The position numbers and the translations under genes were made by a program. DNA of 64,000 nt, from assembly GCA_036172665.1 (NCBI GenBank), contig CM069876.1, positions 868,001 through 932,000 on the forward strand. The letters run 5' to 3'. Each line of letters begins with the position of its first letter. Position 1 is the first letter of the stretch. The notes below the pieces were generated by a model. That model saw nothing but the letters and a program-made list of their open reading frames with translations. It was not told the origin of the DNA and ran no database searches. The DNA is from Prosopocoilus inquinatus. Its lineage: Eukaryota; Arthropoda; Insecta; Coleoptera; Lucanidae. This document shows positions 45,746 through 57,544 of the stretch, one piece after another.

Positions 45746-46828
45746 AGGGCCATCATGACGATTTCGTAAACTATAAGAGATACAAAGACGGTTAAATTAC
45801 AAAAAAGTTGCGCTATTTTAGAGCCTATCAAAATATTCAATATTCATTCGTTTCTAAAATATCTTCAAAAAACTGAAAATTTTAATTTTCGAAAATATCG
45901 AATATCTTCCTTATTTATTAAAATAGAATCATGAAATTCGATATTTTTATGTTAAATTCGATGAGCAATCTAATAGAGTCCGAAGAAATAGGTTAGGATT
46001 GACGGTTTCGCAGATACGACTGACAACTGTCTGTTTTCTTATGGACGCTACCTTGGATATTCATAACATGTGATACAAAACGAAAATCTAAATACAGCCA
46101 TATGACACACTTATGCTTTTGTTTTAAAACAAGATATTGAGACATTACAAAAGATTTTGAAAAAGAATATATCTAGTAGGCGGATGCGTGTAAATATTCA
46201 AAATTAAAATAATTATTAAAATAATAAATCTTACTCAAATATGGTACTTATTTACAAGTACAAAGTTTTTTTAATCTCGAACCGGACAGAAATCGTAAGG
46301 GAAAATACTCAACGTTTCGCTATAGATTTATAGCTCCTGACAAAGCTATAAATCTTTAGCGAAACGTTGAGTATTTTCCTTTCATATTTCTGTCCAGTTC
46401 GAGATTAAAAAAAACTTTGTACTTACAATTTTCATCGAACAAGAACAAACTTCAATTGTACTTATTTACATTAAAAAGATTATTTTTTAACAAAAGTTCT
46501 TAGTAACCTATTATTTTGTTTCAAAACAAATGCATAGATGTTCATATGGTCGTATTCAAAAATTATTTTCGCATCATGTACTACGAATATCTAAGGTAGC
46601 GTTCATAAGTAAAAAACAGTTAACAGTTGTATCTACGAAACTGTCAAACCGAACCTATTTCTTCGAACTGCATTAGGTTGTCCATCGAATCTAATGTAAA
46701 AAACACCGAATTTTATGATTTTATCTTAAGAAATAAAGAAGATATTCGAGATTTTCGAAAATGCAACTTTTCTATAATTTAACCATCTTTGTATCTGTTA
46801 CAGTTTACAAGTTACCCATAGTGGCCCT
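45746..46828. mobile_element. TTAA-flanked foldback element, nearly one palindrome
   Basis: TTAA is on both sides (45742-45745, 46829-46832) and the ends are agggcca and its complement. The left arm (45746-46255) and right arm (46425-46828) are complementary over about 400 bp in register (gagatacaaagacggttaaa, gaagaaataggtt, gctacctt.gatattc, gaccatatga). A second, tighter palindrome, 46256-46424, sits at the centre. TTAA target sites are characteristic of piggyBac-type transposition. No coding capacity. Confidence 0.82.
46256..46424. repeat. Central palindrome of the TTAA element
   Basis: Arms of about 80 bp (aagtacaaagtttttttaat, ctcgaac.ggacagaaat, gaaaatactcaacgtttcgc) around a 6-bp centre cctgac. 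The arms differ from each other less than the outer arms do. Confidence 0.85.
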
Positions 46829-46869
46829 TTAAAAACAAAAAATAGTGTTAAACAGCTTATTCTCGTGGT

Positions 46870-47275
46870 CGTGTACATTAAAATCAGGTATAACGCAAGG
46901 ATCTGTTTTAGGACCTTTGCTGTACATCATTTATACATCTGATTCTGGAAAGGTCCTAAAAAAAAATGGCGGTTATTAGTTTTATGTTGATGACACCCTA
47001 CATAAATACAGTTTCTTTGCTGATGATGGGAAATCAGCTTCAGTCACTATTAAAACTCAGATCTTGTCGCTCTTCTGAAAATATCAGCATAATTTATCTA
47101 TAAATACTAGCAAATACCATGTTATGCTATTCTGTTATTCAAAGCAAATAATTTACCTAACGACATTTGTATTAAATTAGATAATATTTTGCAATTTTGT
47201 TATAGTTGTAAAAACGGTATTCCTTCTAATTCCAAGGATCTATCTGTTAAACAATTCAAGCACAAATTTTAATCA
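46870..47275 (+). pseudogene. Non-LTR reverse transcriptase relic
   Basis: Plus-strand sequence near 46885-46945 reads SGITQGSVLGPLLYIIYTSD, the palm-motif region of LINE reverse transcriptases, and near 46983-47000 YVDDT, the catalytic box. The C-terminal end can be guessed near 47225-47270 (SKDLSVKQFKHKF). Everything between is shifted and stopped. It is a separate, older and shorter copy than the LINE at 2.2 kb and of a different, Jockey-like style. Confidence 0.75.
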
Positions 47276-49070
47276 CGGCACAATAACAGACGCGTAAAGG
47301 CTGAGGAAATAATAACTTCATAATGACTTCATAAATAACTAAAGCAGGTACTTCAAATCAGTTTTTTGCAACATCATCCTCCATTCATCATACTGGTGCT
47401 TTTATGAAGATTTGTTTCTTATTTCATTTGTTATTCAGGACCGAATAACACGATGGTAATTTTTCTATCAAATTAACTAAGAGCGCTTTACATGATGCAA
47501 TTATTATTGAAGAAAAACATAATTTCATAAATCATCGGTAAGTAATAATTTATTGTTATAAATATTTATACTTAGAGATTTCTAAAATTCCTTGAAATTA
47601 CACAGCAAATGATAAAATATAAAGTTCCGAAGAATGTTTGACGTTAACGTGTACAAAGTGGGATGTAGGATACTGCATAATGAATGTTTATTGCTTAATT
47701 TTGGTAGTTTTTAACAAATTTTATACAAAATTATGTCCGTGTCATATGAACCTAAAAATATTAAAAAAAATCATCTCTATTTAATTGATTACTTTTAAAA
47801 AGACACGCTGATTTAGAGATCGTTTGAAACGAGATCCACAGCATGTTTCACAAAGCAACACAAAAAGATCTAATAGCCACCGCTTTGCAAACGTGTCCTG
47901 TTAGTTTAGTATTAAATATACATAGACAATAAACACACAATAGCTCGAAACCTTAAAACAACAAACTCTCTCAAGTGTCTTCGCTGAAACAATAAATAAT
48001 TTGCTAGTAAATTAACCAGTACATGGAGTAGAGTAAATTTATTTTCCCTTGGTAGTTACAATTAAGCGAAACGAAATCGTTATGTAATAGACACAATGGG
48101 CTGCATAAAGGCATGGAATCGATGTGAATAGATGCAACAGTGCACATTATTGTATCCCCATTTCACAGGCGTCAAGATCACAATGAATGTGGCTGCAAGG
48201 GATGATATAAACCCTCTGTTGCCGAGGCATCGAGGGTACGGTTAACCACAATAATTTCTCTTTCTGATGCGGACCACCAATGAGGGAAAAAACGAGAGTA
48301 AATTTCAGATGTTTTAATTGGAAATCTAGCACGTTCTAATTCCGTTAAATATTTTTAGTTTTAGGAAGTGCGAAAATGTTTTTCTTAAAGAAATTTTATC
48401 GTTGAAAATATTTAATGATTCGAACCAAAACCCAAACTTCCTAGATCTTTAGTATTTGTTTACATTCCTATTTACTGGAGCGAATATGATTGACACTATC
48501 CCAGGAGCGGGCGATTTGGGTGGTCCGCCGTTAAGCCTTAAAATACACATATTTGGTGGGATTAGAATTGCTGGAAATTTTTTACGAACGCGATCAATGG
48601 AGTCGGCCTAATTTCTGCACTCCCGGGTAAATTTGGTGGAAATACACAATCATTTCCGACAATATCTATTAAGCTCAGGTAGCTTTTGCGCAATGAAGTT
48701 ACACGCCATTGTTTGTTTCTTTGTATTTTATGTAGGTATATGCGTTTCTGCCTTAGATATTCCATAAAAGATATTACGTCTGCAATAGAAAATTAAATTA
48801 TTTTTAAAACAAATTTGCGGTTATAAGAAATGTGAAAATTTATTCTCAGTATTAAGTTTCAAATTAGCAAAATTACTAGAAGCCGCTTTACACTATCCGA
48901 TTTTCCATTTAATTTTGAATTTCACTTCAGAAATACTTACAGTGCTAGTCTAAAGTTCATTCCCCCCTGTTAACATCGGAACCAAATAATTAGGATAGAA
49001 AGTTCAGACAAAAACCAAATCAAAATACATAAAAAATACTAATTCTTGAAACAAAATTACTTTAAAATAC
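47276..49070. other. Non-coding stretch
   Basis: A+T-rich; blocks at about 48130-48330 and 48490-48620 are more balanced and could be regulatory. No gene or repeat recognised; short minus-strand frames at 48147-48332 and 48562-48765 lack motifs. Confidence 0.4.
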
Positions 49071-49078
49071 CTGCTAGG

Positions 49079-50552
49079 CAGGGTTGGAAAGTTTAAAACA
49101 AACTGTTTAAAACTTGTTTAAAACACCGAATTAAAAACATACCATCTGTTTTAAACAAAATGTTTTAAACATGTTTTTTTTTGATAATGTTTTAACTTGA
49201 TTTTTTGTAATTTTAAGCTAAAAAAGAACTCTTTTATATAAGAGCTTTATTTTTAAGTTTTAAACATGTTTTTTTGTTAAAATTTTAAATTCATTTTTTT
49301 AGTTTTAAGCTAAAAAAAGACCAATTTTGATATGTGTTTTATTTTTGCAACGTAATACTGTGTAACCAGAAGTTAATTGTTTAGGATCTGTGTTTCACTG
49401 ACAGATTAACTTTAAACTTTAATTTGTTCTCATATCAATTGTTTTAATAACTGTAGACAATGCATGGCTGAGCTGATGACGTGATGACTACACTGTAGCT
49501 CTGATTTGAACTACATTTAAATTGCATTAGATTAATTATAATCAATTCATTAATTATTACTGATCACTAGAATAATACTTATATTGTAAAATTTTAAAAT
49601 GCCTTTTCAATATTTAACCTTTTATTATTACATTAAGTTTTGAAACATACTGGGTCCTCCGCTTCCCTGTTCATACTATGGGCTACGGGATGAGTTATTA
49701 TGTAGCAAAGTGGCTTGAATTTGTCAATGATAATGCAATGTTAGGTCAAAAAGTGATCGTAGGATGTCGCTGTTTAAACTATTTATAACGTTATCGTTTC
49801 ATTTGTCTTCATTGAATTTCTACCGTGTATCCCAAGGCCGTATATTCGCCCTTCTAGAATTTCAAGATTTGTTTACAATTTGAAAACGATGAATTAAACA
49901 AAAATTTAATTTGAAATTTCAGACATATACCTACTGGACTTTTGGTTTCGCCGGAAGTAATATCAAGTTTATTATTTTAAATGGAACATTCTACATGTTC
50001 TTTCATATTTGAAATTTTTATTTTCCAGTCATGTATGTTAGTTCTAATGCGATCAAGTAATTTGAAAAAAAATATTTCTTTGGATTGTATTTGATTTTAG
50101 TTTTTATTGGGAATGTTTTTCTCAGTATGTTGATACCAAATACTTCATACTTTCTTTGAAAATCATTTAAAACACCGCGACCGTAGATCCTAAAAAAATC
50201 AAGTTCTGCCTTAAATTATTTAAGTTATTATCAAAGTACATACATTATTTTTAAAAGGGTACATAATCTAACATTACAAACTTTTCATCTTTCTTTTAAT
50301 TAGAGATCGAATTTTAATAAATTCTTCTTTTTACACAAATATCAAATAATAATAACAATATTTATCTTTTTATATAAGCTGTAATTTAAACATTTAAAAG
50401 TTGTTTTAAACAGCTGTTTTTTTTTTTTTGTTTAAAACATATTTAATTTAGGGTCAATTTTAAACATGTTTTAAACAGAAAAAAAAAACTGTTTAAAACA
50501 AAAAAAACAGAAGTTTTGTTCTTTAAAAAAAACAGTTTTTTTTCCAACCCTG
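49079..50552. mobile_element. hAT-type non-autonomous element
   Basis: TIRs CAGGGTTGGAAA and its complement TTTCCAACCCTG; flanking 8-mers ctgctagg (49071-49078) and ccgctagg (50553-50560) are a TSD with one difference. Subterminal zones are filled with gtttaaaac repeats. The interior contains a fragment of module B (49655-49790) and an actt-ccgg hairpin module (49938-49958), which are later insertions or captured pieces. No transposase motif seen. Confidence 0.87.
49655..49790 (+). repeat. Module B fragment inside the hAT element
   Basis: ggatgagttattatgtagca, ggcttgaatttgtcaat and gcaatgttaggtcaaaaagt followed by gatcgtaggatgtcgctg match the reverse complement of 19195-19290 and part of 52070-52160. 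Confidence 0.75.
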
Positions 50553-50618
50553 CCGCTAGGTGACGCTGCGCGCACTATGAACTTTAAAATTTTAAATGGC
50601 ATGGTGGCCTAACCCTAA

Positions 50619-50763
50619 CGGTCGTTTTCATAATCAGACTCTAAGGAAGCTTTAATTTAAAGTCACTTTAAGAATAGGAAAACAAAGGTATTTTTTTAAG
50701 TTAAAGTAACTTTTAATTAATTAAATTAATAATTAATTTAAAGTCCTATTATGAAATTGGCCC
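50619..50763. mobile_element. Short MITE of the ggcc.ttttcataat family
   Basis: cggtcgttttcataatcaga pairs with attatgaaattggccc; taa on both sides (50616-50618, 50764-50766). The interior matches the reverse complement of 19662-19785 (aagtcactttaagaatagg, aagttaaagtaac). Confidence 0.82.
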
Positions 50764-52026
50764 TAAGTGATCTATAATATATAATAAGGGAGATTTTAAT
50801 GCTACATTCAATGACGCTATCAGGTTTAACAATCTTCATTTATTTTTGAGTTAATGACAAAACATTTGTTCTATTAAATATCATATATTTTTTTTATAAA
50901 ATCACTATTTCGAATAGACTTGTAAATCACTTTAAACCGAAAATACTAATGATAAAAGATGGCGTTGTGCGCACTATGAACTTCAAAGATTTTAAATAGC
51001 AACAAAACTGTAGTATTTTTTTGTGAGAATCTCTAAAATGCGATACTAGTAACCAAATAATAAGTAAAAAATGGAATTTCATCATGTGTCTTAGGCTACT
51101 AAAAAAACAATTTTCAGCAACTATACAGGGTGATTTACGGAACCAGTTCGTTAGAAGTTTACGGACTTCGCCTTTGAATTTCTACTTCCTATTTTGCAGT
51201 TAGCCCATTCACAAAGGATTAGTGCAGGAGGAGTGCAGTTAAGAAAGTTAAACGTGTACTGTACAAAGTTCCTGTTTAGATAAACTTATTGCAGATTTAA
51301 AGTAAAATAGGTAGTGCAAAAGATAACCAGCTTTTAACTTTCACACTACACGAATATACAAGATACAGACAACGACCAATTGAAAAATGACATAAGCGCA
51401 TGCGCCTTGATTTGCGACTTTACACCCTCTCCCTTTAACCTCTACAAAATTGTATTTCGTATTTTTCCTACTATGAATAATGAACAGATGAACTTCATTC
51501 AAACGAAGTTAACGTTTTTACTTCTATTGCGTCGGCTGCATTGCAAATTAATGAATGTTTGCAAGAAAATACAAATAAGACGAGAAGAAAACGGAGGTGG
51601 TGGGTGCGACTGTCGATGCTAACAACGCCTGTTGTATAAAGTTTTAATTTTAATGTGAACGCTAGATTTACCATCAACAATACCTTTAGCACTCCAGTTG
51701 CACTGCAACTACACTATTGTCTATGTGAACTAACAGCAAGATTTCCAACTTTCGGGCACTTCCGCTTATACCGGAAGTTGCTGTCAACTTTCTTATTTGA
51801 AATGGAATACCCCATTTTTACTGCAGTTTTGAATCTCTCTCATTGTTCTAAAAAACCTCACAAACTAAAGTCAGCTCCGGGACGGATTTTATGAATTTTT
51901 AAGATTCTCGAATAAAAATACAGCAAAACGAGCTAAGATAATAGACATTAATCGATAAAACAAAAATTGGCGGTAAATTTCCAAGTAACCGTTAATTCTT
52001 TATTAAACTCTTATAAAAATTTTTCA
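50764..52026. other. Non-coding stretch with repeat fragments
   Basis: cgcactatgaactt at about 50570 recurs at about 50970 with similar flanks, a short direct repeat around the MITE. At 51122-51135 ctatacagggtga resembles a MITE end. At 51758-51778 the acttccgcttataccggaag hairpin precedes gaaatggaataccc. Frames at 51380-51622 and 51655-51894 are not recognisable. Confidence 0.45.
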
Positions 52027-52165
52027 TTATGCTTTGACAGCAAGCATGGCCGCCTTGCATGGGGGACTCATTAGGAGCAAATCCCGCTTCAATTTGTCTA
52101 TCCTACTGCAATGTTAGGTCAAAAAGCGATAGTAAGATGTCGCTATTTTATATGTTAAACTCTTA
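52027..52165 (+). repeat. Module B with its connecting piece
   Basis: tgctttgacagcaagcatgg then ccgccttgcatgggggactc, attaggagcaaatcc and taggtcaaaaagcgatagta; matches copy 1 (18770-18866) and, inverted, copy 2 (19195-19330). Module A is absent here. Confidence 0.8.
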
Positions 52166-53783
52166 TAGATGTTTATAAAGCATCGGTTACTTGGGTTATA
52201 CATGAAAAGTATTAAAGAGACAGAAATTTTTAAGTTATTTTATTTGTTTTTTTTTGACGTATGGAATATTTACGGTAGGTTAAAAAAATATGTGTTTGTG
52301 TTTGGGTATCTTGTAAAGTGTTGATGTTGTGTGATGAAAAAATACTGTTATGCGAGAGAGTAAAATTGTTGTAAATAGTCTTGCTGATCAATTTGTTCTT
52401 AATTCTGTAAAACATGGTTTTTGATTAAGGATAACGGAAAATCATTGTTCTAAGCAATTTGTAATATAGGTAGTAATGATCGCTAATTTATGTTGTAAAG
52501 AGTGTTTACAATTATATGGAATACAAGTGTCAGTACGTGTATGTTTTCTAAATATTTTCTAAGAATGATTATTGGAATGTTTTGTAATAGTAATATCAAA
52601 AAAATTAATAGAAATAATAATCAGGATATCGTCAACATAACGTCAGTAAAATTAAATGTCTTGATGGAGTCAGTTGTTGGAATTGAAGAATTTCTTCTCA
52701 ATTATATCCAGTAACACAGCGTTTTCCAAACTGTGGGGCGTGCCGACCCTGGGGAGCGGCACGCGGCATCTTCAAACAGTGGCGCAGCAGAATAATTATT
52801 AAAAAAAATGGCAAATTGCAACTAATTTATCATGTTTTTTTTACAAGAGATTGCATACAGTCGTCATTAATAGGGTACATGAAAATAATATAATATTATT
52901 AATTGAAACTCTCTAAAAGAGACTACATTGTCAATAATACAGACGAAAACACCAAATTTATACGCTGTTTCTATTTACTATACTCTTAAATTCATAAATA
53001 TAATCGATAATATTCAAATATAAATCACGTGGTTTCGAACGGCTTCTCATTCGCTGTGGCGTCATGAAATGTCATTTGACGATTATGTTGTATGGAAACC
53101 CTTGTCAAATAGTTTAAATGTTTGCTCTTAATTTGTGCCAAAAAAATGTACTTTTAGAACAATCACGGAGTACGTGTAAATATTTTAAAGAAATTATTGT
53201 ATTTTTTACTTTGTTGGTGGGAAACGTATCGTGGAAACGGGAACTTCTGGCTATTGAAACGTAAGATTGGCAACACTAATTTTGTGACATTTTTATAAAT
53301 AATTTATTTGGAGTTCTTGCATAGGTCTTTTTACATTACGGCACACCACAATACTGATAACATGTCTGACTATTTATTTTTATGTTCTATGTGTTCACTT
53401 GACAACTTTTGAACATTGATGTCACACGGTCAGAATTTGCGTTTTGGCGGGAATTTATTCAATTTAAATTTGTTTTATTTTTCATGACTTTAATACTCAT
53501 TTATCAAGAAAAAGGAATTTATCTAAATTATCGTATTTTCATCTACTTTCAAATAAAAATTAAAAAGGAAATGGTCATGTTGCCTATTGTCAAACGTTTG
53601 CACCGAACTTGTATTTTGTTAAAACTAAGGAGATTCGTGTCTTAATTTTGAATACTTGGAATAATCTCTTAAATATTTAATTTATTTTGACATTTTCGTG
53701 GTAAAATAAACGAAAATTTCTAATTTGTGGAATTAAAACTGACGTTTTGATTGACAGTGACGACCGAAATTTAATACGCGCTA
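52166..53783. other. Non-coding stretch with a possible hAT end
   Basis: At 52719-52765 cagcgttttccaaactgtgg and a g-c-rich tail resemble a hAT terminus, and at about 53340-53360 cggcacaccacaatactg could be the degraded partner; no TSD supports it. The rest is A+T-rich with unrecognised short frames. Confidence 0.35.
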
Positions 53784-53986
53784 CTGTATTATGCCCGCCA
53801 AAAAAATTTGGGACAAGTCTTTACATGCAATTTTGACTCATTTTATTAGTTTGAATATTTCTACGGTAACGTAAAACGCACAGAAATAAATAAACGAGTG
53901 AATACATAATAGAAACAATAATTAACTCGTCATATTTACATTAGGACATATTACCTGTTCCAAATTTTTTTGGCGGTCATAGTACA
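53784..53986. mobile_element. MITE, TIR with atgcccgccaaaaaaa, copy 2
   Basis: Left ctgtattatgcccgccaaaa pairs with ttttggcggtcatagtaca; the arms continue through aaatttggga. TA flanks both ends. Copy 1 is at 43270-43453. Confidence 0.82.
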
Positions 53987-54017
53987 TATAGCGTCAGTTT
54001 TCTTTACTTTGAGCATA

Positions 54018-55395
54018 CACTGCTCCAATAAATTAACGCATCATGCAATAAAATACGAAATTTTCTATTTTTTATTCAAAATGTATAGCAACTGGTATTC
54101 CTAAGAAATAGCTAAGCGTATGAGGTTCATTTTCCAAAATTTATTTACATTTGATTATCACGTAAGGATGATTCTATAAAATTAAATCACAAGCAGGTTC
54201 ATTAACCATAAAACCAATTTCAATCTGTTTTATTCTCAAAGTGACTTTATTGTTTTTTGTCTTTGTGTTTCTTCGTCATTATGCCACACGTATTTCGAAA
54301 TTTGACCAAGGAAGAAAGCACTCAAGTAGTAGTATTGTTAGAATAAGAATGAAGCTATTGTCGAGTAGGAAGAAGATTCAATGTGTCCCAAATCTTGGTG
54401 TGGCGAATGAACAGAGGTTCGTTACAAGCAAAAATTTCCAATTTGAAATAAGGAAGTTGCATGGAGTTCCAATAAGCATCGTAACTGTTTGGTTACGTTT
54501 TGTGGAAGCTAATTTGACATGTCATATGTCTGTCCAAGGTCCAGTCTTGTCTACAGAACATCGCACAGATCACTTGGAATTTGTTAGATTTAATGTGATT
54601 TGGTTACAGGACGATTGGAGTCGAGTGCCCTTTAGAGACGAATCTAGATTTTGATTTTACAAGTGTGATAGATATGTTCGTATATACCAACGACCAAATG
54701 AGCGGTGTGCTCACTGCAACATTTAAATACCACATTATTTGGCGGAAGCTTTTTCATGGCGTGAATAGGAATTTCTTTGACAGCGCGCACGGACGTAGTG
54801 ATGTTAAATAATGGAAAACATATTGCTTTTCGGTATACAACGGACATCCTACAAGATCATGTCGTGCCATTTGTGCCATATCGGACCCATTTTTTTGTTA
54901 AAGCAAGATAATGTTCGATGCCAATGTGTTGGGAAAGTTCAAAATTGCTTAGACGAGATTAAAATTGATGCCATGGTTTATCCAGGAAGAAGTTTAGACC
55001 TGAGTCCCATTGAGCAAATTTGGGGCCCACTTGGTAGGCGTCTGAAAGCACTCAGAGATTATCCGAACCAAGTTAATGACTTGGAAGAGGTGGGGCGTTA
55101 GCCTGTGAAAATATGCAAAGAATTGGAACAAAATGACATAACTTCGCTTATTTTATGTATGGATCGTCGATAACATTCTGTTATTCCAAATAGAGTCATT
55201 GGTTTCATTTATTAAAAAATTTTGTTTCTCAACTTTTTCGACTTTTGATTTTATTTGCTTTTATTGTTTATTTTTTACTTGTAAATGATGATTTTATAAC
55301 ACATTAAACAGTTATTCAACCGCTTCAAATTTTAAATAAAAAAAAAACGAAAAATCTTATTTTACTGAGTGGTGCGTTAATTTCTTGGAGCAGTG
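54018..55395 (+). mobile_element. Tc1-type element
   Basis: TIRs CACTGCTCCAATAAATTAAC and the complement of CACTGCTCCAAGAAATTAAC, continuing to gca.cact.agtaaaata, with TA at both flanks (54016-54017, 55396-55397). It contains one degraded transposase gene. Confidence 0.9.
54281..55101 (+). pseudogene. Tc1-type DD34E transposase
   Basis: From ATG 54281 the frame reads MPHVFRNLTKEEST then stops near 54346; after the stops comes CRVGRRFNVSQ (helix-turn-helix). A frame change leads to GPVLSTEHRTDHLEFV, QDDWSRVPFRDESRF (first catalytic D), a stop at 54652-54654, and CDRYVRIYQRPNER. The last part (54811-55101) has IGPIFLLKQDNVRC (second D) and SLDLSPIEQIWGPLGRRL (catalytic E). I count 34 residues between D and E, hence DD34E, the Tc1 family. 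Several lesions make it inactive. Confidence 0.88.
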
Positions 55396-55397
55396 TA

Positions 55398-57200
55398 CAA
55401 TGCAAATATTCCCATGTTCACTTTTAGAAAAAAGCATGTCAATGCATTTCAGGATATGCAAACAAGTTTCAATAAAACAAATGTACTGTTACTGTCAGTT
55501 ATGAAATGTAAGGATGAGTCTCAAATATTTAAAAAATACTTAGACTTATTAGATATTTATCATTAAAGTAACAAATAAAAGCAAAGTGACGTTTCCAGTA
55601 TCAGGTATAACAGTGGGAAAGAAAATAGAAAATGATACTTTTGTTTAACATATCCTTTAACATGCTCTTTCTGATTGATTTATGAAATATTTTTTGGAAG
55701 AAATCTCAAAGATGATTTATCGGATATCGCTAAAGAAATTTATAAATAAGGCGGACTTTAAAGTGTCTTTAAATAAATGGTGCGGCTAAGTCTCGAGGTG
55801 TAAATTGAAGAGTTGCAGTATTATAAAGGTATTCTAGTCCAGGCGCTTAGCCAAGATACACAAAACGCAGACGAATTCGGTACGACTCCCGGCAGATCTC
55901 TCTCCACAAAAATGTCACCAGAGATTTTTATTTAACGCAGATAATTCGGCGCGATGAATAATAATTACGGCATTCCAAAATTTGTCGCTCCGCGGTAAAA
56001 AAACCAAGTAAATTCCAATTGAGAACAGCCAGTCGGCGTTCATCATTGGATTGTGGAACGAGAAAAATTTATGGCTCATTTCGGGTTCAAAAATCTAAAG
56101 CCTGGAACGAAAACATCGTATGTTTCGCGGGTGTATTATTAATAAATATTCCGCAGGCATTCCGAGTAGTAGTACTAATTGTCACAATATGTGAACGTTT
56201 TGATTTTATTTGCTTATAATACGGGCGTAAATTTTGGAACTTATTACGCTCCTTACTTTTTAAGAGTATTTACGGCCAATCGTTTAATAATTATGTTATT
56301 ATGACATGGCAAAGGATCTTACGCGAGAGTACTAGAACGTAAAAATTTTAAAATATTTTTAGTTTTCCTTTCAGTTCAAAGTTAAAATATACTGGCAAAT
56401 AGCGATAAAATAAGCAATAATTTTGGATGTACTTTGCATTAAACAAACAATTTTTTTGAGTATTTTCTAATATCATCATAAAAATCGCAATTTTTACTAA
56501 AATGTTAACCCTTCGTATCATGTTCTTTCATATACTATGCATGAGACAAGAAAAACTCCTCCAATCTAATCACTGTCATTTATTTTTCGATTTGAATAAG
56601 TGACAAATTGTATAAAATGGCTCCATAAATACTACACTATACTTGTTTTAGTGTCAACTATTATTATTTTAAGCGATGGTAATCTTTCTCTTTCAGACGC
56701 ATACCTATGCCTTTTTTATTTTATTTTTTCTGAAGCTAATGATATGCAGTAAGTTGGGTGTGACCAAATATTTACTAAAAAAATAAATAAAGAAAATTTC
56801 ATTAAGATTACGGTGAAAATTAACGCATCTTAGAAACAGTAATACGTATTTAAATTTTGCAATAAACAGTAATAATTACTACTTGTCAAGAAGTACGTTG
56901 CAAATTTAATACGGTAAGCCAATTACGGTATAACAAGAACATGTATTAAATCCTGAATTTTCGGATCTATTTCACACATCCACAATATCCAGGATTGCTT
57001 AAAATAAAGTAAAATAAAACCCCGCATCTAATATTTAATTGGTTTTTTTATTATGATTGGACTTAATAAATTAGCTATTGTTACAACCACCAAACGTTAA
57101 TAAATTTATTATTCAGATAAGAGGCGGCATTTGTTAGTCAACCGACACTTTTCGTAGGTTGATGAAGGTTACGCGTTCTCCGGAAGGCACGCGATTTGCT
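55398..57200. other. Non-coding stretch with a large candidate regulatory block
   Basis: About 55770-56310 has balanced composition (cttagccaagatacac, cgactcccggcagatctc, gtcgctccgcggtaaaa, cgcaggcattccgagtag) with no repeat relation and no convincing reading frame. It is the longest such block in the window and the best candidate for a conserved regulatory element. The flanks are A+T-rich. Confidence 0.35.
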
Positions 57201-57313
57201 GTCTGGAATTCTCTAGAAAGTTCGAGTTAGTTCCATGGCGTTTTAGGTGTTTCCAGTAACCGCCGTATGGAAATATAAGTGCGGACGGCGCGATTTAAAA
57301 ACGTTACATTCAG
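57201..57313 (+). promoter_or_regulatory. Heat-shock-type promoter: HSE array, TATA box, initiator
   Basis: 57205-57219 and on reads gGAAt-tCTCt-aGAAa-gTTCg, then a diverged unit, then gTTCc at 57230-57234: inverted 5-bp units as in a heat shock factor binding site, with one base off in the second. About 40 bp downstream is tataag (57274-57279), and 30-40 bp further an initiator-like cattcagc (57307-57314). Spacing fits an RNA polymerase II promoter on the plus strand. No heat-shock protein follows: the first ATG, at 57350, gives seven codons. Confidence 0.5.
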
Positions 57314-57414
57314 CTAGCGTTAGTGCAAGCACCTGGGCGACATACACAATGAAATATTTAAGTGTTATTTATTGAAGTAAGTGTATGTACTGATTGTACG
57401 TTATTATTTGGAAC

Positions 57415-57535
57415 AAATTTTTGTTGCAAGTCATTTTTGATTGCAGTGAATTTCTCGAGCAGCCTCTGTACAGCTGTTTCAGTCCTGTTTGGGACTTCAT
57501 CAGCAGAAGCGTGGCTCGAGAACATTTCTGAATTA
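57415..57535 (-). repeat. Module A fragment
   Basis: The reverse complement contains ttctcgagccacgcttctgc, gctgatgaagtcccaaa and gaaacagctgtacagaggct, matching 18570-18690 and 19365-19485. The three copies can be translated alike (ETAVQRLL, AIKNDL), but differences fall about evenly on the three codon positions, so I treat it as a non-coding repeat. Confidence 0.75.
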
Positions 57536-57544
57536 CGGTGTATA

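Noticed and set aside
52719..53360. Complete hAT element
   Set aside because: Only one plausible terminus; the proposed partner is weak and flanking 8-mers do not match.
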